Shown here: piece by piece, positions 44,490 through 52,273 of the stretch
Position numbering within the stretch: position 1 is the first letter of the stretch
How the letters are laid out: each line of letters opens with the position of its first letter
NCBI GenBank assembly: GCA_024398755.1
Contig: JAKSIQ010000001.1
Coordinates: 1-64,000, forward strand
DNA length: 64,000 nt
DNA from: Bacteroidaceae bacterium
GTDB lineage: Bacteria; Bacteroidota; Bacteroidia; Bacteroidales; Bacteroidaceae
Reading direction: 5' to 3'
Translations under genes and position numbers: made by a program
Notes under the pieces: generated by a model
Seen by the model: only the letters and a program-made list of their open reading frames with translations
The model's database searches: none
What the model was told of the DNA's origin: nothing

Positions 44490-45826
44490 CAGTCTTCATG
44501 AAACCAGACAAAATCGTGTTCCGGCGCCTTTCCACGCTTCCAGAACCATCTGATATCAGAGCAGAGACGTCTGAAGAAGGCGCCATATCCGTACAGATAT
44601 CTGAGCGATGGAATTGACAGGATGAACAAAGCCAAAGCCCATGTCCATGGAAGCAGGCAGAAATACAGCACTGCCCATATTATCGTTGCAATGGGAAGCA
44701 TTGCAAAACGTGTTGCGAAACGGACAGTATTGTAGAACGCATCATCCTTTATGCCCCTTAATATGAGCAGAATTGGAATCCACATGATGGAACCGACTAT
44801 GCCGCAGAATATATAATACGGAAGTCCGATTAAAGCAAGCAGCAGATTTATATGTGCAGCAAGCATTCTCTTGCTGTTGGCAATGGCATTGACCGAAACT
44901 CCATTCTGTATTCTCCAGATTCTCAGTTTTTCAACCTTATCCAGCAGTTCTCTTGCCTTCTGCGGATTATCAGCCTTAAGTTTCTGGATTTCCTCAACCG
45001 CCTTACGGTCAACAGCCTGATTACGCAGCAATCCTTTCAGCCTGGTACCCCTTTCCTTTTCAATTGTCCTGAGAGTCTTGTGGAAATAATGAGGATTGCC
45101 CGCTATAAGTTTTGCATATTCCCAGGTTGCATCATAGTCCTCATCATCGGGAACATAGACAATCTGGTCGGCCATCTTCTGAGTCAGAAGTTCCCTCATT
45201 TTGACCATCTGGACCGGTTGTGGCAGATCAGCGTTATCCTTGACGAACTGGGTCACATTGAAAGGCTTTCCAAAGTTCACCAGAACAGTTGAACGGAAGC
45301 GGAAATAATCACCATATTCTATGCCGATAGGCATGATATATACAGGTTTTTCCTCCTGAGTCCTGTCACACACAGACAATGCAATATGGAAAATGCCTTT
45401 ACTGAGTTTCAGAAGCGAATGTTTGGGTCTGTGTGTTGCTTCCGGATATATGACAAATGGAACCCCATCCAAAAGCACATCTGTAGCAATGGCAATGGCT
45501 TCGTCATTCTTCTTTACAGCATCAATACCGTCACGAATACGGTAGATGGGCATTATTTTCAGAAAATTGAGCCACTTGACCGCACTCTTCTTCTTGAAGA
45601 TGTCAGCTCTCGCCACATAGACTTTCTGTTCTGGCGTAGCAGCAAGCATGACCAGAGGGTCCATAAGCGCATTGGTATGATTTGCAGCCCAAATCACGCT
45701 GCCATCTTTCGGCAAGTTCTCAAGACCTTCTATCTGAAACTTCCTATATGATGTCCTGACGGCCCAGTCAACAAAAAATTTCGTAAAGAAATATCTGCGC
45801 CCTCCGTCCTGTATTTTACGTTTCAT
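44489..45826 (-). CDS. PlsC-like 1-acyl-glycerol-phosphate acyltransferase family protein
   Basis: The protein has 445 residues. The acyltransferase domain shows the HxxxxD-type motif WAANHTNALMDP (about residues 41-52), and FVIYPEATHRPKH matches the phosphate-binding EGTR-like motif, here with EAT. A long middle region and three or more membrane segments at the C-terminus (around 320-410) extend it beyond the usual 240-residue enzymes. It likely acylates a lipid at the membrane. ATG 45826 is set by a consensus promoter; a longer frame is rejected. It heads an operon with the flippase and GT2 genes. Confidence 0.82.
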   Translation of the reverse strand: MKRKIQDGGRRYFFTKFFVDWAVRTSYRKFQIEGLENLPKDGSVIWAANHTNALMDPLVMLAATPEQKVYVARADIFKKKSAVKWLNFLKIMPIYRIRDGIDAVKKNDEAIAIATDVLLDGVPFVIYPEATHRPKHSLLKLSKGIFHIALSVCDRTQEEKPVYIMPIGIEYGDYFRFRSTVLVNFGKPFNVTQFVKDNADLPQPVQMVKMRELLTQKMADQIVYVPDDEDYDATWEYAKLIAGNPHYFHKTLRTIEKERGTRLKGLLRNQAVDRKAVEEIQKLKADNPQKARELLDKVEKLRIWRIQNGVSVNAIANSKRMLAAHINLLLALIGLPYYIFCGIVGSIMWIPILLILRGIKDDAFYNTVRFATRFAMLPIATIIWAVLYFCLLPWTWALALFILSIPSLRYLYGYGAFFRRLCSDIRWFWKRGKAPEHDFVWFHED

Positions 45827-45849
45827 TCCTTTTTCATTTGCAAGGTTTG

Positions 45850-45880
45850 CAAAGCTAACAAAATACTCCCAAACAGCAAA
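45850..45880 (-). promoter_or_regulatory. Bacteroidetes-type promoter of the acyltransferase/flippase/GT operon
   Basis: On the minus strand, TTTG (45877-45880), N19 and TAGCTTTG (45850-45857) match the consensus exactly. The leader would be about 17 bases. Confidence 0.87.
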
Positions 45881-45898
45881 AAATACCCCGAATCTTTC

Positions 45899-45906
45899 TA
45901 CTTTTG
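45899..45906 (+). promoter_or_regulatory. -7 box of rlmH
   Basis: TACTTTTG is an exact TAnnTTTG match 20 bases before the rlmH ATG. The -33 site is not a clear TTTG. Confidence 0.6.
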
Positions 45907-45926
45907 TACAAAGGACGTCGAAAGAT

Positions 45927-46400
45927 ATGAAGATTCTTCTGATTGTTGTCGGCAAGACAGTGGACAAATGGTTACAGGACGGCATTCATGAATACCAGTC
46001 CAGACTGGAACATTTTTCACAGTTTGAGATACAGGTCATTCCCGATTTGAAGAACAACCGCAATATGGATTTCCAGACACAGAAAAGTCTGGAAGGCCAG
46101 TCCATTTTGAAACTGCTCCAACCATCCGATGACGTTTATCTGCTTGATGACAAGGGACAGGATTTCACATCACCAGGCATGGCTTCATGGCTGGAAAAAC
46201 GCATGTCACAATCATCAAAACGCCTTGTATTCATCATTGGAGGACCATACGGCTTTTCACAACCTGTCTATGACCGCGTTCCAGGACGCATTTCACTGTC
46301 CAGAATGACATTCTCGCACCAAATGGTCCGCCTGATCTTTGTCGAACAGCTCTACCGCGCCTTCGCCATTCTGAACAACCTGCCCTACCATCACGAATGA
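45927..46400 (+). CDS. rlmH: 23S rRNA (pseudouridine-1915-N3)-methyltransferase RlmH
   Basis: The protein has 157 residues, a SPOUT methyltransferase typical in length. Family signatures include LIVVGKTVDKWLQDGI, LLDDKGQDFTSPGMASW, FIIGGPYGFS (SAM-binding knot) and SLSRMTFSHQMVRLIFVEQLYRA near the C-terminus. It methylates helix 69 of 23S rRNA on assembled ribosomes. It is flanked by glycan genes on the opposite strand and by a strong terminator. Confidence 0.97.
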   Translation: MKILLIVVGKTVDKWLQDGIHEYQSRLEHFSQFEIQVIPDLKNNRNMDFQTQKSLEGQSILKLLQPSDDVYLLDDKGQDFTSPGMASWLEKRMSQSSKRLVFIIGGPYGFSQPVYDRVPGRISLSRMTFSHQMVRLIFVEQLYRAFAILNNLPYHHE

Positions 46401-46427
46401 TTCTGATTGGCTCAGTGGACTGAACAA

Positions 46428-46458
46428 AAAAAAGAGGCCCGAACAGGGTCTCTTTTTT
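46428..46458. terminator. Bidirectional terminator between rlmH and the tRNA pair
   Basis: A 13-bp stem (46428-46440 with 46446-46458, one G-T pair) is flanked by A-tracts on the left and T-tracts on the right. It serves rlmH on the plus strand and tRNA-Ser/tRNA-Glu on the minus strand. Confidence 0.9.
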
Positions 46459-46459
46459 G

Positions 46460-46531
46460 TAGCGCCTACGGGAATCGAACCCGTATGCCAAGATTGAGAA
46501 TCTTGTATCCTAACCGTTAGATGAAAGCGCC
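46460..46531 (-). tRNA. tRNA-Glu (anticodon CTC)
   Basis: The acceptor stem GGCGCTT/AGGCGCT is paired with two G-T pairs. The anticodon stem is CAAGA/TCTTG with loop TTCTCAA, giving anticodon CTC. The T-loop TTCGATT is canonical and the discriminator is A. It is 24 bases downstream of tRNA-Ser and is presumably co-transcribed with it. A CTC anticodon reads GAG only, so another Glu tRNA (TTC) must exist elsewhere. Confidence 0.93.
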
Positions 46532-46555
46532 ATCTTATTGCTTTTGGAACCGAGG

Positions 46556-46642
46556 CGGAAGCTGGGGGATTCGAACCCCCGGTACGGTTACCCGCACGGC
46601 AGTTTAGCAAACTGCTGGTTTCAGCCACTCACCCAAACTTCC
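46556..46642 (-). tRNA. tRNA-Ser (anticodon GCT)
   Basis: This is an 87-base type II tRNA with a long variable arm. The acceptor stem GGAAGTT/AGCTTCC is paired (one G-T), the anticodon stem is GCAGT/ACTGC with loop TTGCTAA (anticodon GCT), and the T-loop TTCGAAT is canonical. Discriminator G, no full CCA encoded. It is first in the tRNA pair. Confidence 0.95.
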
Positions 46643-46680
46643 CTAGGAGTCCGCTTCGCCAAGCGTTCCATTTGCGGGCA

Positions 46681-46712
46681 CAAAAGTAATTTCCTTTTCG
46701 CACTTCCACAAG
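46681..46712 (-). promoter_or_regulatory. Promoter of the tRNA-Ser/tRNA-Glu transcript
   Basis: TACTTTTG (46681-46688, minus strand) is a full -7 match. A CTTG element (46709-46712) lies 20 bases upstream, with one mismatch to TTTG. Start of transcription is near 46675, about 33 bases before tRNA-Ser. Confidence 0.75.
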
Positions 46713-46767
46713 TATTTCGCAAATTATTTTGAAAGTAACCCTTCTAAAGACTCCGACAAGGGTCCCG

Positions 46768-47883
46768 TCAGAACAGACTTCTGTAATAATCGTGATACTG
46801 CTTTGCAACTTTGGTGTACTCATGATGTCTTCGGACATACTCTACTGACTGGCATTTCAACTGAGAAATGATTTCCGGGTGTTGTATCAGTCTTTCCAGT
46901 TCCCGATAAACGTTTTCATACGACGGCTCCACATTGATTATGGGACGCAGTTCCGACTCATCAACCATACTATAAGATTCCGGTTCACCGCCACCGACCG
47001 CCACAACTCCCTTTGACATGGCCAAAAGCGAATTCATCGCAGGAGAATAGCCATACAACTGGTCAAGAAGCACATCGCATCGGTCAATCATATGCCGATA
47101 TTCATTGAATGGAACACCTTCTGCAATATGCAGTTCCATTAGTCCGGGATGTGCTGCCTGCAGGTCCTGTGCCGCACGGAGCATGACATCGGTTCCTTTG
47201 TATGCACTGCGATCGCGGCTTATTCCTATGAACACCTTCACAGGACCGCCTGAAAACGAAGTGTCCGAATGTTCGGGCATGACTATCGGATAAGGAATGA
47301 ACTTTATTTTATCCTTGATGCGTACGCCGTCACGGCCAGTTTCTCCAACCTCATTATAGGTGGCCCAATATTCATATAACCCTGCAACAATTCCGTCACA
47401 GTCCAATGCAATGTGGCGGTTCAGTTTCTCCTTTGGAGTTCCTATCCATTCATTCAGATAGAGTCTGGAAACGCCATCGGTCCGTACTTCATTCCCAAGA
47501 TTGAAATCGCTGTATCTCATCGGCATCAGTTCGGAATTTACCTTCGCCCAATAATGGTCCAGCCCGAAGGCACCCATAACCATCTTTCCGTTATGATGGC
47601 GCAACCAGTCATATATAGGATATAGTCTTTCAGCCTTCAGCTCAAGAAACATAGGATTGATTATCTGGACCACATCAAAGCCTTTCATCTGCGGAAGCGC
47701 TTTTACAAGATTACGTAGGAATCCCCATCGGCCGATATGCTCACGTTCCAGATCAATGTCACGCGGATAATTCTTCCAGCCGTCACCGTCACTGGCCACA
47801 CAGACCGTATGGCCGAGTTCCCTCAGTCCTTTTGCAAGCGTGTTGTGAACGTTGCTGTATTCCCCTATCAGCAGTATCTTCAT
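46768..47883 (-). CDS. Glycosyltransferase, GT4/GT-B-like
   Basis: The protein has 371 residues. The N-terminus MKILLIGEYSNVHNTLAKGL is the usual GT-B donor-side start. VKVFIGISRDRSAYKGTDVMLRA and VLLDQLYGYSPAMNSLLAMSKGVVAVGGGEPESY in the C-terminal half resemble the GT4 nucleotide-sugar-binding region, including the acidic E of the ExxE-like turn. Donor unknown. It is the last gene of a three-transferase block and starts by overlapping the previous gene by 4 bases. Confidence 0.82.
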   Translation of the reverse strand: MKILLIGEYSNVHNTLAKGLRELGHTVCVASDGDGWKNYPRDIDLEREHIGRWGFLRNLVKALPQMKGFDVVQIINPMFLELKAERLYPIYDWLRHHNGKMVMGAFGLDHYWAKVNSELMPMRYSDFNLGNEVRTDGVSRLYLNEWIGTPKEKLNRHIALDCDGIVAGLYEYWATYNEVGETGRDGVRIKDKIKFIPYPIVMPEHSDTSFSGGPVKVFIGISRDRSAYKGTDVMLRAAQDLQAAHPGLMELHIAEGVPFNEYRHMIDRCDVLLDQLYGYSPAMNSLLAMSKGVVAVGGGEPESYSMVDESELRPIINVEPSYENVYRELERLIQHPEIISQLKCQSVEYVRRHHEYTKVAKQYHDYYRSLF

Positions 47884-48860
47884 TTTCCTGTCGTTTCAAG
47901 CAGATGAAGCAATGACCGTCCTGAACTGCACTTTGCCAGACCGGCATATAGCCGCAATCCGAACGGCAGAGATGAAGTCGGGACAGGATATAAGCCAATG
48001 TCCTTCAACCCGGCAATTGCCGCTGCCGCGCGTTTTCTCCATTCTCGGCTTTGCAGTGCACGTCTTATACAGTCTATGGCCAATGTCCCTATCTTACGGT
48101 CAAGTCCGTCAGTGGACTCATGCAAAACGCCATTGCGATACTCAACAAGCCGTGTTATGGCAATCAGCGTATTGACTTCACGTTCTCTGACGGCAGCTTC
48201 AGTCATGGTGGTGATTATTGAGCAGTTTCTTCTGTAATAGCCGTACACCTTGAACGAAGTATGGACAAAACGTCTGCTGGAAAAGACCAGACGCGGTGTA
48301 AACTCCTCATCTTCAATGAACAGGTTTTCCAGGAACCTCAAGCCGTTGTCTGCTATCAGTTTCCTGTCAATCAGATACATGCAACTACTTCCGAACAGAT
48401 TATTACGGCACATCCAGTCATTTCCTGATACAGGAGCAGAAAAAGACGGAGCCGGCTGCTTGATTCTTTCAGTACCATTCCAGGTATGTGACACCTTGAA
48501 ACCGAATCCCAAAAGATCGGCATTGAAAGACCTCATAGCCTCGATGCACGGCCACAGAGTGCCTTCCAGATAGAAGTCATCGGCATCAAGAAAAGTCAGA
48601 ATGTCCCCTTTTGAATGTTCAATCCCGGTATTGCGTGCCGCACCAAGTCTGCCATGCCGGCGTTCAAAGAACCTGATGCGTGCATCACCACAATCCGCAC
48701 TCATGGAAGGTGCTTGTGGAGACCCGTCATTTACCACAATAACCTCAAAGTCGGTATGTCCGTCAAGTTCGCGGACTGCAGAACCGACAGCCCTCACCAG
48801 AAGTCTGTCAATTTCAGTATCCGAATTCGGATTGTAGTATGGAATGATGACCGATACCAT
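47880..48860 (-). CDS. Family 2 glycosyltransferase
   Basis: The protein has 326 residues with a GT-A fold: VSVIIPYYNPNSDTEI at the start, FEVIVVNDGSPQAP, RLGAARNTGIEHSKGD, and the DxD motif in LTFLDADDFYLEG (about residues 90-102). It overlaps its upstream neighbour by one base and its downstream neighbour by 4, so the block is one transcript. Confidence 0.92.
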   Translation of the reverse strand: MVSVIIPYYNPNSDTEIDRLLVRAVGSAVRELDGHTDFEVIVVNDGSPQAPSMSADCGDARIRFFERRHGRLGAARNTGIEHSKGDILTFLDADDFYLEGTLWPCIEAMRSFNADLLGFGFKVSHTWNGTERIKQPAPSFSAPVSGNDWMCRNNLFGSSCMYLIDRKLIADNGLRFLENLFIEDEEFTPRLVFSSRRFVHTSFKVYGYYRRNCSIITTMTEAAVREREVNTLIAITRLVEYRNGVLHESTDGLDRKIGTLAIDCIRRALQSREWRKRAAAAIAGLKDIGLYPVPTSSLPFGLRLYAGLAKCSSGRSLLHLLETTGK

Positions 48861-49825
48861 CAGTTATACTTTTTGATTCCCAGAATCTTACACATAAACT
48901 GCGGGCCGACAGCCATAGCGCACACTGATTTGATTTTCGACTTGAAAGTATGACCGGACCGGAAGATATGACTGACAGATGGTCTCAGTCTTGAAAGACG
49001 CTTTGCGGAGTCCGATATGTATGCGGCATCGGTTCCGCTGCACCGGCACAAATCTATCAGAAGATTCAGACATATTTCCCAAAGACGGACCTGGCAATAT
49101 GTCATGTTCATTTCTGTGGCAGCCTTCAACAGTTTCATGTCATGTCGGAACAGTGGTTCCTGCCCTTTGAAGGTGTAATTTGACGTTATTCCTGTACCGT
49201 TCGGGTAATAAAGATACCTGCCCGTATCGGAATAGCGTATGCTGTTGCATGCCTTAACAAGAATTGGGCATACGGCAGCGTCTTCAAAGGTTTCCCCTTC
49301 AGGAAAGCGTACATCGTCAAACAGCTGTTTGCGGTATATTTTATTACATGCGTAGCAATGACTGTAGCCGCCGTTTGAAAGCCAGTCTTCAAACACGTCA
49401 GAGCTTCCGGAAACCGTTCTGGGTTCGAAATCAAGCTGATACTCATTGGATGCGCCAAAATGAACAGTTACAGGATACTCAAGCATATCAGTATCCGGAT
49501 TCAGTTCCAGCCATTCAATGTTGCCGGAATATGTATGTGGTGCAATTTCGTCATCGCTGTCAACAAATGTGACAAATAGTCCCGATGCCGCCCCGATGCC
49601 GCTGTTGCGGGCAGCGCTCAGCCCTCCGTTCTCCCGATGGATAACCTTCACGCATGGATTGGCGCAGGCAAGACTGTCGCACAGTTGGGAACCGCCATCG
49701 GTCGAGCCGTCATCAACCAGTATGACTTCCATATCAGGCACATCCTGTGAAAGCACACTGTTAAGGCAGCGCTCAAGCGTTGCAGCACTCTGGTAAACTG
49801 GAATGATGACTGAAAGTGTTGCCAT
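48860..49825 (-). CDS. Family 2 glycosyltransferase
   Basis: The protein has 321 residues with a GT-A fold: LSVIIPVYQSAATLERCL, EVILVDDGSTDGGSQ, GLSAARNSGIGAASG and FVDSDDEIAP (DxD). ATG 49825 is chosen because the longer frame would start inside a terminator hairpin. It heads the three-transferase block but begins only 10 bases after that hairpin, so there is no room for a normal promoter. Expression probably depends on read-through from the CE15 gene or on a promoter inside it. Confidence 0.9.
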   Translation of the reverse strand: MATLSVIIPVYQSAATLERCLNSVLSQDVPDMEVILVDDGSTDGGSQLCDSLACANPCVKVIHRENGGLSAARNSGIGAASGLFVTFVDSDDEIAPHTYSGNIEWLELNPDTDMLEYPVTVHFGASNEYQLDFEPRTVSGSSDVFEDWLSNGGYSHCYACNKIYRKQLFDDVRFPEGETFEDAAVCPILVKACNSIRYSDTGRYLYYPNGTGITSNYTFKGQEPLFRHDMKLLKAATEMNMTYCQVRLWEICLNLLIDLCRCSGTDAAYISDSAKRLSRLRPSVSHIFRSGHTFKSKIKSVCAMAVGPQFMCKILGIKKYN

Positions 49826-49835
49826 TTGTATTATC

Positions 49836-49863
49836 AAAAGGCTCCCCATCAGGGAAGCCTTTT
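49836..49863 (-). terminator. Hairpin between the CE15 gene and the glycosyltransferase block
   Basis: An inverted repeat has AAAAGGCT...AGCCTTTT arms and a mismatched inner CCC/GGG pairing (49836-49846 with 49853-49863). On the minus strand it lies just past the CE15 stop and ends in TTTT, then GATAAT. The T-run is short, so termination may be incomplete. Confidence 0.75.
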
Positions 49864-49883
49864 CTTATGACAAAGTCAGTAAA

Positions 49884-51182
49884 TCAGTCTTTTGCAAGAC
49901 CGCTGATTGGGTCAGCCCAAGGAATGAAATCCTCAACTGAGATGCCGAATGCAGGCAGATTGTCCTTAATGGCCTGATCTATGTGACGGACATCAGTGTC
50001 AACATCCTTACCCAGAAGGAATCTGTCAAGGAATGCCTCAACATCGGCATACTGGCTCTGAGGCAGCTGGCAGTGACCGTGACCGCCCTGGATTGAATAG
50101 CCCATACGGTCTTCAATTCCAAACTTCTTCCAAACCTCACGGGCAGCAACGCATGAAACGTAGCCGGCCTCGTCAGACAGCCATGAATAGTCTGTATTTC
50201 CAAGAACGAGCAGAGCACGCGGGCAAACCAGTGCGCACAATTCGTGATGGTCATGCGGCAGCTTGGCAACGTTTTCGTCCTGCCAGTCCCACATTGACTC
50301 CTTGAACCAGTGGTTATCTGTACGACCCAGTTTCTCTACGCCCTGTGTTCCGCGGAATCCGTCAGATATTTCTGATACGCGCCATGCGGCAGCACCGCCA
50401 CCACCCGGCTCCTGGGCTATTGTCAGAGCAATACGCTCGTCAAGGGCACCTGACCACAGGGCCATCTTGCCTGCGTATGAGCATCCGGTAATACCGATGT
50501 GCTTCAAATCAATCTTCGAGGCTTCGCCTACAATCTCCAGACCGTCAATCAGACGGCTTACGCCCCATGTCCACTCAGCGTATGCACCGTTTTCAACGAG
50601 TTCCGGATAGAGCTTGTCAAAAGCATAATCACCACGTCCTGCCTTCTGTCCGCCACCGAACATGCCGCCCATCTGAGAGTAGCTGTTGACCTGGCGTTCG
50701 CTGAAGTTCAAAGTGGCAATCTTGCGGTCTGTAAAGAACTTGCCGGGAAGGCTGTTGTTCGATGCACCTATCATCAATGGGAACGGGCCATCACCATCAG
50801 GATAGTTGATCTTGGCGCTGATTGTCAGCGATTCTCCGTTCACAGTTACGATTACGGTCAAAGTACCGTTCTCAATGGAAGCCTGGATATTCTCCTTGCT
50901 GACCATAGGCTTTTCACCTATTTCATAGTTGTACAATTCGCGTACTATCTCAGCACGACGCTTTTCCCAGTCCTTGAACTTCTTGACCTCCTTCTTGCTG
51001 TTTTCAAACTGGAAGGGATTAGGAAGAGCCTTTTCAATCTTGGCATTGTCAAGAGTCGGCATTACCGGAGCAGCATACTTTGAGCCTGTGAATTCCTGGT
51101 CATATACCAGAGGAATGTCTTTCTGTGCATTTGCCTGCAGAGCAAGCGCAGTGCAAGCTACATAAAAGAAAACTTTTTTCAT
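49884..51182 (-). CDS. CE15-like glucuronoyl methylesterase, secreted
   Basis: The protein has 432 residues with a signal peptide (cleavage near ANAQK). The alpha/beta-hydrolase core carries the nucleophile Ser235 in GITGCSYAGK, the CE15 feature QEPGGGGAAAWR with the catalytic Glu, and the late His in QGGHGHCQLP. CE15 enzymes cut the ester between glucuronic acid on xylan and lignin alcohols. It fits with GH51 and GH2 in a plant-cell-wall-degrading gut commensal. It has its own -7 box and a downstream hairpin. Confidence 0.9.
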   Translation of the reverse strand: MKKVFFYVACTALALQANAQKDIPLVYDQEFTGSKYAAPVMPTLDNAKIEKALPNPFQFENSKKEVKKFKDWEKRRAEIVRELYNYEIGEKPMVSKENIQASIENGTLTVIVTVNGESLTISAKINYPDGDGPFPLMIGASNNSLPGKFFTDRKIATLNFSERQVNSYSQMGGMFGGGQKAGRGDYAFDKLYPELVENGAYAEWTWGVSRLIDGLEIVGEASKIDLKHIGITGCSYAGKMALWSGALDERIALTIAQEPGGGGAAAWRVSEISDGFRGTQGVEKLGRTDNHWFKESMWDWQDENVAKLPHDHHELCALVCPRALLVLGNTDYSWLSDEAGYVSCVAAREVWKKFGIEDRMGYSIQGGHGHCQLPQSQYADVEAFLDRFLLGKDVDTDVRHIDQAIKDNLPAFGISVEDFIPWADPISGLAKD

Positions 51183-51242
51183 ATCAGTTATTTTAGTAAT
51201 TGGTTATCTACGTTCATTATGTCTCTTTGTGCCATAATGTTC

Positions 51243-51250
51243 CAAAGGTA
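51243..51250 (-). promoter_or_regulatory. -7 box of the CE15 gene
   Basis: TACCTTTG on the minus strand is an exact match, about 60 bases before the ATG and just left of the upstream gene's stop codon. The -33 site is weak. Confidence 0.55.
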
Positions 51251-51268
51251 TGAATTATGTTTGATACT

Positions 51269-52273
51269 TCAGTATGAAACCGTCATCAGTATTGGAAGAT
51301 GATCGGAAAAACCGCCCTGATACCGCCGTCCGTTAAACGTCCTCCATGGTTTCATGCCTCCATATTTGTCATCATCTTCCAGCAGGAACGTTTCATCCAT
51401 CACCTTTACCGATTCAAATTCCACGCAGCCAAGACCATTCAAGACACTGGCAGATACCACAAACTGATCATAACAGTCCCAATAGCCGTCATACCTGTAA
51501 CTCCCCTGACTGACAGCATCCATTACTGTCACCAGACAACCGTCATCAAGTTCAGCACCTTGAACAAACGGTGCAGCCTTCAGTCCTGAAATGACCGCCG
51601 GGCTTTCAGGGCCTTCGTTCAAATCGCCCATAATAATTACGTATGGCTTTCTTCTGGCCATCACGACACTGTCAACCGATGCTTTCACCGTCTTTGCTGC
51701 CGTCATCCGCAGATGCTCAGTATCCTTCTCCCCGCCTATCCGGCTTGGCCAGTGACACACATATATGTCAAGTGTATCACCGCTGGCAATCCTTCCGGTC
51801 ACATGCAGAACGTCGCGTGTAGGTTTGCTGCCATTGCCATTTAGCCTTATTCTAATGGAGCCGTATGAAATCAGACGGAAATCCGTTCTGCGATACAATA
51901 GCGCCACATCAATGCCACGTTTGTCTGGAGAGTCAGTCATAACGTAACGGTATCCGGCATTTTTCAGTACGGAATGTTCCGTCAGATCTTCAAGCACACG
52001 GTTGTTTTCCACTTCACACAACCCGACAAGCGCCGGACACAAGTCGTTGCCGGCTGCAGCTATCACCTTGCCTACAGCGTCAAGTTTGTCATGGTAGCGT
52101 TTTTCTGTCCAACGGTAGCTTCCTTGAGGAGTAAAATCATCATCGTTCTTCTCAGGATCGTCTGTCGGATCAAACAGATTCTCAGTATTGTAGAACATGA
52201 CAGTCATGTTCTGTTGCGCAGTTGCGGGCCAAATGGCGCACATTGCGACCAACAACAGGAATATTCTTTTCAT
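51269..52273 (-). CDS. Endonuclease/exonuclease/phosphatase family protein, secreted
   Basis: The protein has 334 residues with a signal peptide (cleavage near ATAQQ). It has the EEP fold: MFYNTENLF with the first metal Asn, VGLCEVENNRVLEDL with the metal Glu, VCHWPSR, IIMGDLNEGPESP with catalytic Asp/Asn, and SDHLPILM at the C-terminus with the Asp-His pair. All metal and catalytic residues are present. It is likely a secreted nuclease or phosphodiesterase. ATG 52273 overlaps the preceding gene's stop by 4 bases. Confidence 0.9.
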   Translation of the reverse strand: MKRIFLLLVAMCAIWPATAQQNMTVMFYNTENLFDPTDDPEKNDDDFTPQGSYRWTEKRYHDKLDAVGKVIAAAGNDLCPALVGLCEVENNRVLEDLTEHSVLKNAGYRYVMTDSPDKRGIDVALLYRRTDFRLISYGSIRIRLNGNGSKPTRDVLHVTGRIASGDTLDIYVCHWPSRIGGEKDTEHLRMTAAKTVKASVDSVVMARRKPYVIIMGDLNEGPESPAVISGLKAAPFVQGAELDDGCLVTVMDAVSQGSYRYDGYWDCYDQFVVSASVLNGLGCVEFESVKVMDETFLLEDDDKYGGMKPWRTFNGRRYQGGFSDHLPILMTVSY

